A stretch of DNA of 64,000 nt from Gnetum montanum. Its lineage: Eukaryota; Streptophyta; Gnetopsida; Gnetales; Gnetaceae. Below the pieces are notes generated by a model. It did no database searches. It was not told the origin of the DNA and was given only the letters and a program-made list of their open reading frames with translations. Each line of letters opens with the position of its first letter. Position 1 is the first letter of the stretch. Positions 12,040-23,443 of the stretch are shown here, piece after piece. The position numbers and the translations under genes are program-made. The stretch lies in NCBI GenBank assembly GCA_015680685.1, contig MNCI01036754.1, forward strand, positions 146,713 through 210,712. Reading direction: 5' to 3'.

Positions 12040-12760
12040 AATTTGTCCAAGTGTTGACATAAGGTAAATTGTTTCTAAGTGTTAGACTACACTTCCATTG
12101 TTGGGACTACACTCTGTAGCATAGTTAGCCCAAAGAACTCATTTCCTATAATTTTAGCTAAGTGTCTTCATAAAGTAAGAAATTGTAGATTTTTCCTAAG
12201 TGTTTGGCCTATGCTCCCCTGCTGGGACTACACTCTCAAGTGTAGTTAGCACAAATAGCTAGTTTGCAAAATTTTTCTAACTATTAATAGGAGCTGCAAA
12301 ATATTCTAAGTATTGCACTATGCTCTCACTACCAGGACTACACTCTTCATCATAGTTAGTGTAGTCAGCATACCAATGGCTAGTTTTGTCAATTTACCTA
12401 AGTCTCAAGCTGGAAGCTATCAGGTTGGATTGGCATGAAAGAAATAGTTTGGCAAGTTTTCTAATTGCTGTGACTACACCCTTGACTACACTCTAGAGCG
12501 TAGTCAGTGTGGTCTACATGAAGACCAATTTTGCCATATTTTTCTAAGTGTCAAGGCTATGCTCTCCTTGTCGGGACTATGCTCTAGAGTGTAGTCAGCG
12601 TAGCCAGCACCAAAGACATCAATTTTTCACAAGATTTCACTAACTCCTAGGACTACACTCTACAATGTAGTTTGCATGGGAATGAACCTTTTTTTTTTTT
12701 TTTGCAAAATTTTCCTAACTATTGGGACTACACTCTAGAGAATAGTTAGCATAGTCATGT
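12040..12760 (+). repeat. Imperfect repeats of about 100-120 bp
   Basis: At least six units carry 'gggactacactctagagtgt' type sequence, then 'agttagc' or 'agtcagc', a variable middle and 'caaaatttttctaagtgt'. The 'tagagtgta' and 'tacactcta' arms make each unit partly palindromic. A T15 tract lies at about 12690. Related phrases occur at 4880-5050 and 6240-6320. Confidence 0.65.
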
Positions 12761-13129
12761 AAAACTACCTCCAAAAGCCTTCAGAACTTAGCATTAGCCT
12801 TCATTCTAGTTCCAACATTCCTTTGACAAGTAAGATTAGCAAGTTTTGTCTCTTTTGCATCCCCCATTTGCCCCTAAATTATACCTATTCTTGACACCAC
12901 TCAAGAGAGTGGATGGCATAGTCTCCAAAATTGCATTGTTTTGCATTGTTTTCAGGTACTTTATGGTCTATTTGACATTGGCACATGTAGTCTTGATAGC
13001 ATAGTCATAGTTTGACCATCTTATAAGGTCCATTAGATTACACTAGTAGAACGCCACTTGCTTCAATGGGAGCATAGTTGGCATGAGCATAGTCCCAACA
13101 ACCCCTCTACCATGTGGCACCTAATTCGT

Positions 13130-13466
13130 GATTCATGCTAACCCTAGGCCTATAAATACCCCAGCACTTCACATTTTAGAGGTTGGAATTTGAAGCATTC
13201 AACCAAAATTTTATCATTTAGAAAACTTAAATAATACTTAGCATTCTTAGTAGACACCGTTGCACACCACTGCAGCACCATTACACACTACTCAACATTG
13301 TCGACCATCGTACCTTGCAAGACACCGCAATAGCCAACTTGGCAGGCTTAGACTCCATCACGGACATTAGTTTTCATAGCCTAGATACTTTAAGACTATG
13401 ACTACACTACTTACTATGCCTATTTATACATTATGTACCTTCTCACCTCTCTCATAATTGACTATG

Positions 13467-13528
<62 letters not shown>

Positions 13529-13700
13529 TTCTATAAATTTTAGCATTTTTCTTGCATTTTAGCATTCTACTTTTGATTTAAGATATTTTTCACATATTTG
13601 CACCCTTGTTTTTGCACTTGAAACATCAACTATGCTTGCCATAGTTGACACTATGGATACTGCAAGCACCATGCAAGACCCTTACATTCATTTTGTCATA
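13130..13700 (+). promoter_or_regulatory. LTR-like promoter with TATA box
   Basis: A clean TATAAATA at 13151-13158 follows 'cctaggcc', the typical core of a plant LTR promoter. An expected start would lie about 30 bp downstream. The region after it holds the (CT)n tract and AT-rich DNA. It is probably the 3' LTR of the Tat-like copy, but LTR ends were not found. Confidence 0.5.
13471..13524. repeat. (CT)27 microsatellite
   Basis: An uninterrupted CT dinucleotide run of 54 bp, located downstream of the TATA box at 13151 and so within the presumed transcribed part of an LTR. Confidence 0.95.
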
Positions 13701-13966
13701 ACACCTAGTAAGTCCCAATTCAATTGACAAAATCATTTTGGGAAATAGTCTTCCATTTTCCAATAAGCCCTCTCATGAATGCGAGGTTAGGCTGTCTAAT
13801 GGCAAACCTCTCAGTGTACCATTCTAGCCTCTAATGTTTTCAGTCACTACAAGATTGTTGATAGTGAACTACAGATTTAGGTTCAAGCACCCCTTACTAG
13901 AGTCAACAAGTGGAGAATCTTCATGTTGAAAACCCCTAGAGGGAGGGTCCTCCTTGTCATTTTGGT

Positions 13967-14336
13967 TCAGCAAGGACAAGGGGTTAATGAACTGTTTTCC
14001 CTTTGTAGCTTAATAACACTTCTCTTGGTGCCAATCTCATTTTCTTTGTGTTTTTGTGGGATAGAAGTCCTAAGAGTCATGATCCTACACAACATATTCA
14101 TCAAGGAGATCCAGGATGCGCAACCTATTAAGACATTGGAGTAGCATCCCAAGAACATATTGGTCAAGCGATAACACAACATTGTCCTTTATGTCTCTCC
14201 ACCATAGTTGTTCATCCTGATGTAGGATGAAGGTGAAATTGGGTACAAACTGATCTAGATGAGTGTACATCACTTTGAATTCTTGGGGCACCGGAAATTT
14301 TGATTCATCATGGTTATGAGAAGAAGACATTTTCAA
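13967..14336 (-). pseudogene. Gag N-terminus of element 5
   Basis: Starts MKMSSSHNHDESK, followed by FVPNFTFILHQDEQLWWRD and DQYVLGMLLQCLN; open for 83 codons. It matches the start of gag in element 2 (VPDLTFILHQDEQMRWRD, near 51390) and the decayed one in element 3. The structural protein would package element RNA in the cytoplasm. This copy is truncated and broken after the first domain. Confidence 0.7.
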
Positions 14337-14474
14337 TTAACAAAAAAATTTAGTATGCTTTAATTATAATTATAATGATAATTATAATTTTTTCAATGAT
14401 TGCAACTTTAGGATTCGTTCCAATGTCTTAGATAGTGAATGTATCAAACTACAAGTCCTAAACAATGGTGGCAA

Positions 14475-15362
14475 TGATAAGCAACAAGTAGACTCTATGT
14501 CCAACCATACAAATAATTGATAATTCACACATGATATTGTTAAATTTTGTGGACTTATAGCCTTCTAAGTACACTAGACTCAAGGAAGTGAAATCAACTA
14601 TTGTAATCATTGTCTTCCCAATTACACTTGTGAAATGTAAAGGTATCGTTAAGTGCAACTAAGGCATATGATTTTTATCATTTTTACATTTTATGTTTTA
14701 AGTTACTTAACAATAAAGAATAATGAATAAAATAATGAAATTACTAATTTAATCTAACTAGCTACACTTAACTAATCCTAACATATGCATCCATTCCCAC
14801 TTGCTATACACATCTTGAACATGTTTAACACTACTAGGTTACCAAACGTTAAGTGTTACTAGGATTACCAAGCATCAAGCATATGCTCAAAGTGGTCATT
14901 AATGTGCTTAATTAATAAATATTTAATCTAATTTAATTTAGCTTAATTAATTTCTTAATTACTTAAAGCATTAAAGGAAATTACTTAAAACATTAAATGC
15001 ATAAATAAATAATTAATCTATTTCAAAGTGCTACAAGGTTTATCAAAAAAATCATCTTTATTGTCACACACATTATCATGCTCTGGTACAATAGTGTTCA
15101 ATCAAAAATCTACACACTCTTTAACTCCTATTGTGGGTACGTAGGAAAATATTTCAACTTTTGTGTTACAAACCTGCAAGAGCTTTACTACAACTTATGA
15201 AAGGAATGTCATAAATGCAGCTTGTGAGAGTGTATTTATAGGCGAAACAAGGGTCCTATCAATAGGTACACATTAATCAATCATACCCTACGTCAATGGG
15301 ATCATGTTAATGGGGTCGCATTGATAGCATCTTGTTGATGCAGCCAACCAAAGAACTCATCA
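14475..15362 (-). repeat. 5' LTR of element 5
   Basis: 888 bp, ending at the right with 'actcatca' and at the left with 'tgataagc', a decayed form of the family end 'tgatgagtgg'. TATA box (plus-strand TATTTATA) at 15233-15240. Beside it at 14456-14473 is a decayed primer site (minus TGCCACCATTGTTTAGGA). Family phrases such as 'ccaaccatac' and the 'attaccaag' and 'ggttaccaaacgtt' motifs are shared with the LTRs of elements 3 and 4. Confidence 0.75.
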
Positions 15363-15479
15363 CTCGGTAATGCTTTAAGTTATGCAAAATCTTGTATAGG
15401 AATCATCATTTTCTCTTTTTGTTTTTGAGTTGTGATAATTTCTTCATTATTGAAGTTTAGGCATTTTTTTAATTGTATA
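15363..15479 (-). pseudogene. Element A gag, distal piece
   Basis: The minus strand gives a clean piece with CLNFNNEEIITTQKQKEKMM. It continues the gag reading that stops at 24339 on the other side of element 1 (LLTVNDHFSEAI). Removing element 1 and one GTATA copy joins the two pieces, so element 1 landed inside this gag. Confidence 0.6.
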
Positions 15480-16376
15480 TGATGAATCATGATTCATCAA
15501 GCTCCAATATAGAACCTGTGATATCAAATCCATGATATTGAGTACACGATATCGCGACCTAAATAACGATATTGGATACATGATATCATGATTCTTGTGC
15601 AGGCCTATAAATACACCTTTAGGTGCATAGGAGAAGGAGCTCAATAAGTAGTTTTCAGTTAGGAGTTAGTTTTCATTTTTTAGTCCTTCCAAAACCCTTT
15701 CTCTTGGTGTATGCCCACAATGTGATGACTGTAATTGTATGGCACCTTTATTTGAGTGTGACGTACTTGGACATGCACATGACCAGAAATAAAGATTGAG
15801 ATAACTTTATCATTGTAGAATTCACTTAGTTTAATCATTTAATTGTTATTATTATTTATTTCTTTCTTAGTTAATACTTCCTTACCCTCAACTCCTATCC
15901 TTGTTATTAAACGTGGAATGAGTACAACTTAATCACTAGCATTTCAGTGTGACTACTTGGTATCCTACTAGCGTACCTAGGTCATGTGCTTGATAATCCT
16001 AGTAGTAGTCATGCACGAGGTCCAAGATGTGTACAAATGATTAAGGAATGGATACTCATTGCATTTAGGCTAGCTTAGATTCTCTCCCCTCATCTCCTCT
16101 TAACTTAACTCTCTCTCCCCTTCCCTCTTAGCTTAATTAAAGTTATTTTCCATTACCTCTAGGAGTAGCACTAGTTTAGGACCACATCATACACCTCACT
16201 CTAGACTAAACCATATGTGACAAAGAAAATACTAGTCTAGGTGGGAAGACAGTGAACTGTAATCAACGAGTAACTATCTAGATACCACAACTAGCCCGTC
16301 TGCAAAGTTCGACCAGATCGTGTGTGAAACACTTGTGTTCATATGGTTGAGTGAAGGGGTACCTCACCACTCATCA
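15480..16376 (+). repeat. 5' LTR of element 1
   Basis: 897 bp, TG...CA ends. U3 starts with the palindrome-rich block (tgatgaatcatgattcatca, then GATATC and GATATT cores up to 15590). TATA box TATAAATA at 15606-15613. It pairs with 23444-24338. Confidence 0.9.
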
Positions 16377-16377
16377 T

Positions 16378-16395
16378 TAGTGCCTTTGCTGGGGA
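16378..16395 (+). other. Primer binding site of element 1
   Basis: TAGTGCCTTTGCTGGGGA, one base after the LTR. It resembles TGGCGCCGTTGCCGGGGA, the complement of the plant tRNA-Asp 3' end used by Athila-like elements, with several substitutions. Confidence 0.75.
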
Positions 16396-16508
16396 TGGTG
16401 CTAGTTATTTAGATTAGCTACACCATACAATATTGTTGTAACAAAGTATTAACGATACATCTTTTAGAAAAAAGTAATTGCAAACAAGTCACACACAAGT
16501 TCAAAATA

Positions 16509-18405
16509 ATGTCTCTCTCACAAGACTATGACAACGCAACAACTAGTAAGGCAATTCATTAGAGAACTAATGAATTATATGATAATGAAGACGAAGGTTG
16601 GAGTACTCAACCTAATGTAGGGGTCTCCTATGAACATAAAAGAAGACAACATCATCCCCAACTCACAAATGCATAACCCACCTACTGACGATGAACCCCT
16701 ACTGGCTATTAAGAGCCTAATGCATATACAAGAGGTTGTTCAAATATCCTATAGGCATTGCAAGGAAAGTTTTCTACCTAGGCTTAATTTAAACAACTTT
16801 TCCAAGTTTTTAGGAGGCTATGATCTAGATTTGCAACAACATCTACAAGCCTTCTATGATGCCTATGTATGGAACAATATTGATAATGGATGGAAAAAAC
16901 TTAAGCTCTTTCCTACGACACTCATTGGCCAAGCAAAAGTATGGTATAGGTCTTTAAAACAAAAATCAATTGGCATTGGCTGACAATGGTAGAACTCTTC
17001 AACGAAAAATATCAAACATATGCAAGAGTGTCAAACTTGAGGAGACAAATCCAAGAGTGGAAATAAGCATAACATGAACCCCTAAACATGGCCTTGGAAA
17101 GATATTATGCACTATTAAATAACTACCTAGGCCATGGGTTCTCTAAGAAAAGGCTAATGTATCATATCATGGATGGGCTCCGTAATGAAACAAGAGAAAC
17201 CCTAGGGATGTACACCCCAGGTCAACTATATGAACTATGAACTCATCAACTCTAAGAGCTTATTAAGCAGGTAGCAAAAGAAGAAGGAGAAATGGCTAGA
17301 TGGGAGAATATTAAAAAATCTCAAAGGGACCAAAATCTCGAATTAGCAAAGGCCTGTGATCATAAAGAGGAGAAATCAAGTCATCTCAAGGAGGTGAACC
17401 CATCTTTGCTAGTGTCATAATCACTAGATGAAGTTGAGGCAAAGATCAATAGGATGATGGAATGGGTACATGAAAAATGTTAAGAATACACCAAAATTAT
17501 CAGAGGTAGAGCCATGATGAAACAAGAAATAGGACAAAACACCTTTAGACAATCGGAAAGAAGGGTTGAAGAGAATAAGAACTTAATTGCCAATCATACA
17601 TATCAATGTAACATTTGCCTGTACGATCACCCCAAAGGCCAATGCCCAATCTTGTCACATTTACATGAGCATTAGGAAAGAATGTTACATTTATAGTTCA
17701 TACAGAAATACTGTGTTTGATCATAGCGGAAAAAATCCCAGTTATGGGGGAGGCCACCCCCACACTGGTTACACCCTTCATATAATCTAAACCCAAGTGC
17801 TTATCAAGTTCAACATCCTGTTTCACCAACTAGGTCAAAATCCTCTATCTTGCCATATTGTTATCATTCTCCTAAGTACTATCAACCCATATCCTTGCCA
17901 ACAGCACCACCACCTCGTGTGTTTTATACTTCTCCTCAATTTCAATATTCTCATCCTTCACCCCCTTCTACATCGTCACCAATTGTACCCAAAGGGTTTG
18001 CACCACAACATCAACCCATGAACATTACGTATGCTTCTACTATCAATAGTAGTGGGAACCCTCCACAACATTGAAGATGTCCCTTCTTTAGACATGACCA
18101 TAGGAAGGGATAGCACAGTTCCAAGACCACTACATTCCCAAACTCAGCACAAGTCCAACACTGTAGTGCATCTTCCTTCACAAATCCAATGCCTCATCTT
18201 ACCTTCTCTGGGCCACCAATCAACACTCCAACAACCATACTACCTAATGAATATAGCCACGTAGGGAGACATATCAATCCTTGCATACCATCTTATGGTC
18301 ATGGGTGCCATAGTGGGTTAACTCCTTATCAATCAGCCACATCTTATAACTTGCCCCAATATGTCAACAATAATCAAATGTGTGAACCCCAATGGGGTAA
18401 GTATG
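16509..18405 (+). pseudogene. Gag of element 1
   Basis: Start ATG at 16509 (MSLSQDYDNAT), with a frame change before 16630. The capsid-type core is clear: FLGGYDLDLQQHLQAFYDAY and WKKLKLFPTTLIGQAKVWY, open 16630-16983, then a Q-rich and helical part with stops. Near 17612 CNICLYDHPKGQC resembles a zinc knuckle but is one residue short. A proline, histidine and tyrosine-rich tail follows to about 18405. It corresponds to the gag of element 2 (52099-52911). It would assemble particles and package RNA; it is broken by several stops and at least one frameshift. Confidence 0.8.
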
Positions 18406-20459
18406 ACTAAGTCCCAATATTTCCAACATGCAAGGATCCTAACCTTCCATTTATTAATTCTAGCCATACTCAACTATTTAGTAATGGGGATATCCCCCAT
18501 TCTAACAATAGCAGAATTAATAAATGTTTTCCTTTTCTTTAATTTTACAATTTTTTGTTTTCCAATTTTTCATCTTTCAATTTATTGTTTTACCTTTTTC
18601 TCTTTTTTTCTTTTCATCTTTTTATGAGTAATCTCATCTATGAATAAAGCACTCATGTGACTCATTGGTAATGTATTATTCTATGCTATCAAGTCTCAAG
18701 TGACTAATCATTTGAATAGTGAGCCCATCACATCCACCCACCCATTCTATTAATAAGAGGTTTTACTCTAGGTACAATGATATTCCTAATCATTAAAACT
18801 TAAAAGTGATTTTGTGTTCATTATACCCAGAATGTGGAAGGATGGACCAAGAGGGAATGGCTGGGGTGCGACCTCAAGGGGACTTGTGAATTCTCTCTGG
18901 TGACATCTGTAGGAGTTATCATGTAGCTTGGTTGTGCTAAGATCCTTATAGATCTAACAAAAAATGGGAGTAAGAGTAACAAAGGCACTCAATAAAGAAA
19001 ACCAATGTTATTCTAGGAGGTCCTACTAGAAAGACATGAACCCATGCTTGAAGGTAGGTATCTTCTTTGGATTAAGCATCAAGAAAAAAAATACAAAAAT
19101 GCCACAAAGCAATTCCGAAACACTCCTCCCTTGTATGAAACATCAAGTGATCGTATGCCTTGCTGTCATGATGCTCTTATGGTTGTCTATCATTGGGATG
19201 AAATAATGTGATGTCGCTGATCAGAGTAATGGACTTGATCCTAATTTTTGAGTGATGGGTTAATAACGCATTAACCATGCCTTACACTCAGAATTCATTA
19301 TGCCCTAGGTTAGTTACCTCGTGTCCTAATCTCTGCAATCCCTTCTACAATTCATCCCATCTCGCTATTCATGTAATTGTGACTTGTGACTTGTGTAGCA
19401 TGGAATTCGTATCTCATCGTAGTGGTATTTACACATGTGTGTTTTGTGGAGTTGGTGTGGATTACACTTCACTCTTTGAATGCCTACAGACATTTTTAGG
19501 GTGGTTACGTAAGGGCATCATAGGTAGGAACCTACTTTGGGGAGGATCCACTTGTTTAGCGCTTGTAATTTCCACTCATTACACATCACCCTCACATCAT
19601 TTTACACCCTCCAAGTACTACATTACCAATGTTCTTCTTTTACTTATCATCCTTCTGGTTCAAATGTTCCTATGTACCAAACTATGTCCTTTTTCGTCAT
19701 CCGACATATGAATTTCATTGGTAGATCTTACCTCATTAAACTTTTTGTGCCTTTCAGTCTATTAAATATTACCCTAGACCTTTTACATTAACCTCAAGTC
19801 CTTTAGTTTCTCCCTCATAATTTCAGAAATTTTTCAATTTTCCTAAGTACCCTATTTTCAATAGGCCACGATATTAGGTACCCGATATCAAGTCAAACAT
19901 GATCTTGGGTTCACGCTAGTGAGTACATGATATCGCGTCGATAAAAACTATATATATGGACTCCCCCACACACGTTAACATCATTCTCAACTATTCACGC
20001 AAGGGGATTTTTTCAAATTTTCTTCCACAAATTGTGACTTGAACACCTCTTCTTCAAACAACCATAACTTGCTTGCTAGTGTTCCGATTCTTATTCTGAT
20101 CAAACCTACCTAAACCTAGAGTTTTTAGCTTAGTCGTGGGAAGGGGTATACTCTAAATTGCACATAAATTTTTTGAAATTCATCATCACCCGAAGGATAC
20201 TATAAAGGGTAATTGATTATAAAAATGATAAACATGTTGCCAAAAATAATCTTATCTCCTCACCTATACAGGGAACTTAAAATTTTGAAGCCACCTAATC
20301 AAATTGGGTCCAATATTAAAAATTTAAGGGAACATGTTCACAAAATTTCTTAACTTTGAATCACATGAAATAGGAACACAAATTCATTAAGGCAAGAAGT
20401 AAGGTATAACTCAACTTTTGTAAGAAACCTTACTAATGAATGGCCCCGTGTGATTGCAG
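18406..20459 (+). other. Non-coding middle region of element 1
   Basis: A T-rich tract (18520-18620) follows gag. Two short blocks are conserved among family members: 'gacctcaaggggacttg' near 18875 and 'ctactttggggaggatccac' near 19531. At 19870-19960 lies a U3-like stretch with GATATT and GATATC cores and TATATATA at 19949-19956, about 500 bp before ORF2. The region ends with a splice-acceptor-like 'tgtgattgcag' just before the ORF2 ATG. Confidence 0.6.
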
Positions 20460-23246
20460 ATGGCCCCTAAACACAGACAATAAGAAGGACCCTCTTAAGG
20501 TGTGTCTAAGCAACCTAGGAGAGGAAGAGGATAGGCATCTCCTAAGTAATGTGTAGAGCAAGAGGTGGAATCATTTAGCATCCATCAAGATACTCCTACT
20601 ACTGTGCAATCAGGACAAGTGGAAGGAGGAGCTGTTGAAGTGCTTGAATAAGGACAACAGCTCACGTTACCCCCAGGGTGCATTCAAGCCATCCATGAAA
20701 GGTCCATGTTGACAGTTGTGATCGTGGAATTAAACTTAGGACCTTTCATGGAGTTCACTCCTAAGGATGTTAGGGACCAACTCAAGGGGTCCCCATTATG
20801 GCCTATCCTCTCTAAAAGTGGTTCTTGGTACTTAGGAGAAATGTATCAATTTTGGCATAATAAGGAAGAAGGAACCATAGTTGACATTGGTTGTGTGTCT
20901 GTAGATTTTTCCACCAAGGCCATTTTGGAAGTGTTAAACCTTTTGAACACAGGGCCAAAAGTTTCTCACCTGCCCACTTGTTCTGATGTCGATGCACGAA
21001 GGATTTGGTTAAAGAGGATGTACAGCAAAGAAGATAAGACATATGGAGATTTGACGCTAGAAGAAATGATATATTTCAAGATTGGTACTTATCACATCTT
21101 CCCTATGAAAGGGTTGAATCAAATTTCAACCTATGTAGTAAGAGGAAGTGTGATATTGATGGGCAAGGTTAATGCTAACCTTCCCCATCTATATCTCATG
21201 GAGATCTTTAGGTGATTTGAAGAACACAATATATGGAAGTTCACGTTGCCCTTCCCTTGTCTCATCAAGAAGCTGTGTAGGCATGCTAGAATTCTAGGCT
21301 ACACTAATGACATCCTCAGAAGAGCCCAAAATGCTTCGTTCGCTAAATTGCTAAAGCCACTAGCCCCAAGGAAAAGTGCTGGTGAGACACTAGATCCAGA
21401 ACAAGAATAGACAGTGGGGTCCACTACAACGCAAACTACAAGGCCTAGCCAACTCCCAAGCATAAGGCCCAATCAACAACAAGAAGCAGGGCCCAAGACA
21501 AGTGAGTGAGACCAACCACCATTACTACTGCAGGATTATCGACCATCAATGAGCCATCTCAGGGCCACCACTAAGACAATAAATTGGGAAATTCATTATG
21601 ATGCCAATCTCTTCCATGTCATCGATGACACCATATGACCCATAGTTTCTATTGATCACGCACAGGGTGAAGTGTCCATATAGATAGAAGGAGGGGAGAC
21701 ACATTGGTCACAACAGATTTTAGGAAATAGTGCATCCTTTTAGGTGCAACTAGAAATTGGTGAAGGAGCCATAGTAGTGGTCATGCAGCATCAAGATGCA
21801 ATGGGAGCCATAGAAGTGGTCATAGATCACATCAAAGAATCCTTCAACATCCCTGTTGTTCCATTGGCAAATTTCATAGGAGCACATAATGCTCAAACTC
21901 TGGCTAGTCCCTCAATGACTCCTATGGAGCATGAGGATGTCCTTGATTAGCTGCTACAGACAGGACAAGTAATGACATCCTTATTTGACATCCCACAAGT
22001 TGTCACAGTAGTGCAATCAGATCTCATCTCCACCAAAGGAAAGTTGGTCATGGCAGATTTGGTCATGGTGGAGGTAGAGTTGGCAAGACCCCAAGAGAGG
22101 CTCATTATCCTACAAGCTGCATAGCGGGACCCATCTCAATTCATTCTCGTAGACCAGCTGAACACTTTCAAGATAGAGAAACTCAATAAACTATTGGCGA
22201 ATAATAAAAGAGTGGCAAAGGAGAAGGAGAAGGCTGATTGGGATGCTTTCAAGGCACAAGCGTAAACATACGCACATGCCAAAGCACTCAAGGCCTTACA
22301 AGAAGAGACTAAACAACTTGTTGTAGAAAATATTCGGTTAACCACTGTGGAGAAACAAAAAAATTTTCTTAAAGAAAACTTTCAATAGTTACGAGAACAA
22401 TTGGTCAGGGTTAACCAAGATATGAATCACTTGACCAGAGAGAATCGAACCCTCTCAATGGAGGAGGTATGCATAATCTATCAGAAGATGTCCATTAAAA
22501 TAAGTGTGTGGCAAAATAAGGCTAAGCGACATGAAAAATTAAAAGAGCATTTCAGAGACCAGGTGGGGATGTACAAGAAAGTCATTAAGAAAGAGATCCA
22601 TATGGCCAAGGCCCACATTAACACCTTCAATGCTCATCACACCGATTGGTGGGCCATATTGGACACATATGCATTTGTCCACCAAAAAGAGCTCAAAAGT
22701 CAGGATCTGTAGTTCCAAGATCTCACAAAGTACATGGAATTTTCAAACCTACAGTATGCCAATCTAGCCATGTTAAAAGTAGGATGCCCAAGAATAAAGC
22801 TGGAGAAGCAGGTAGCTACCAGCTATGCCAAATACGAAATAGAATTTGCAAAGCACAAGAAAACGTTGCAAAGGCTAGAAGTCACAAATTTTGAACTAGA
22901 GGTAGTCAATGCTAGCTACCAAGGGTAGAAAGATGTCATAGCAGACTTGGCTTAATGGCTTACAGATTTCCAAGAGTATGAGGATAAATCCAGAGCCTAC
23001 GAGGAGGAATGGTGGTTGTTTACAGCGTAGTACATCAAAGCAAATCAGATGTTTCTGCAACTACCACGCCCATGGGAAGTTCTAACTCCATCAAACATTG
23101 GAGCATCAACATGGATAGCATAAGACCCCCAAACTAAAGAGGAAAAGCTCCAAGCACTCCTTCAGAGCCATCAAATCCCAAAATCTAGAGCACAAGATAA
23201 GGGCAAGTGTCCCATGGAGGAGCCACCACCACCTAGAACCACATGA
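20460..23246 (+). pseudogene. Second ORF (ORF2) of element 1, transposon-protein domain plus coiled coil
   Basis: A single reading frame runs from ATG 20460 (MAPKHRQ) to TGA 23244-23246, about 928 codons, broken by roughly 20 stops but, as far as I can follow, without a frameshift. The N-terminal folded domain (20706-21300) has LGPFMEFTPKDVRDQLKGSP, VDFSTKAILEVLNLL, DLTLEEMIYFKIGTYHIFPM and LPFPCLIKKLCRHARI. The last motif and the overall order resemble the 'putative plant transposon protein' domain of Athila-type extra ORFs (PF20167-like). A polar linker follows, then a long charged helical part rich in K, E and Q (22130-22950), probably coiled coil, and a tail KGKCPMEEPPPPRTT. It lies where Athila elements carry their env-like ORF. 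I see no obvious signal peptide or membrane segment. Function unknown. Confidence 0.7.
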
Positions 23247-23443
23247 GTTCCAAGAAAATTTTGCAATCTTGAAATGTTGTAATTTTATGTTCATGTCCTA
23301 ATTTTTTTCTATTCACTTCTCCACTACAGCATGAATAAATTCCTAGTCAATCAATAATCCCATACTTATCCATTGTGTAATCAATGGGGCTCATTCTCAT
23401 TTTGTTCAACTCAAGGACAAGTTTTCATTCAGTCGTGGGGGTA

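Larger units (their letters stand above)
6650..13700 (+). mobile_element. Decayed Tat-lineage Ty3/gypsy retrotransposon
   Basis: Order on the plus strand: RT (6925-7545), RNase H (7730-8170), a second RNase H (8400-8760), integrase (9060-10090), tandem-repeat 3' UTR (10155-10660), a second repeat block (12040-12760) and an LTR-like promoter region (13130-13700). Two RNase H domains before integrase are a hallmark of the Tat/Ogre branch. No clear gag or protease is left upstream of RT, and no matching 5' LTR was found, so the 5' end is deleted or too diverged. Both outer boundaries are approximate, and the LTR at 13130-13700 could belong to another copy. Confidence 0.65.
13780..15362 (-). mobile_element. 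Element 5: truncated Athila-like element (5' LTR and gag start)
   Basis: Minus-strand 5' LTR (14475-15362), primer site and start of gag. Homology to the element 3 gag region (compare 43930-44461) continues left to about 13780 and then stops, so the rest is deleted. The right end TGATGAGTTC... (minus) abuts the gag of element A. No second end is present, so no target duplication can be checked. Confidence 0.7.

Noticed and set aside
19277-19711. 144-codon plus-strand frame in element 1
   Set aside because: Overlaps a conserved non-coding block, is open in two frames at once, and the peptide has no motif and is not preserved in sister elements.
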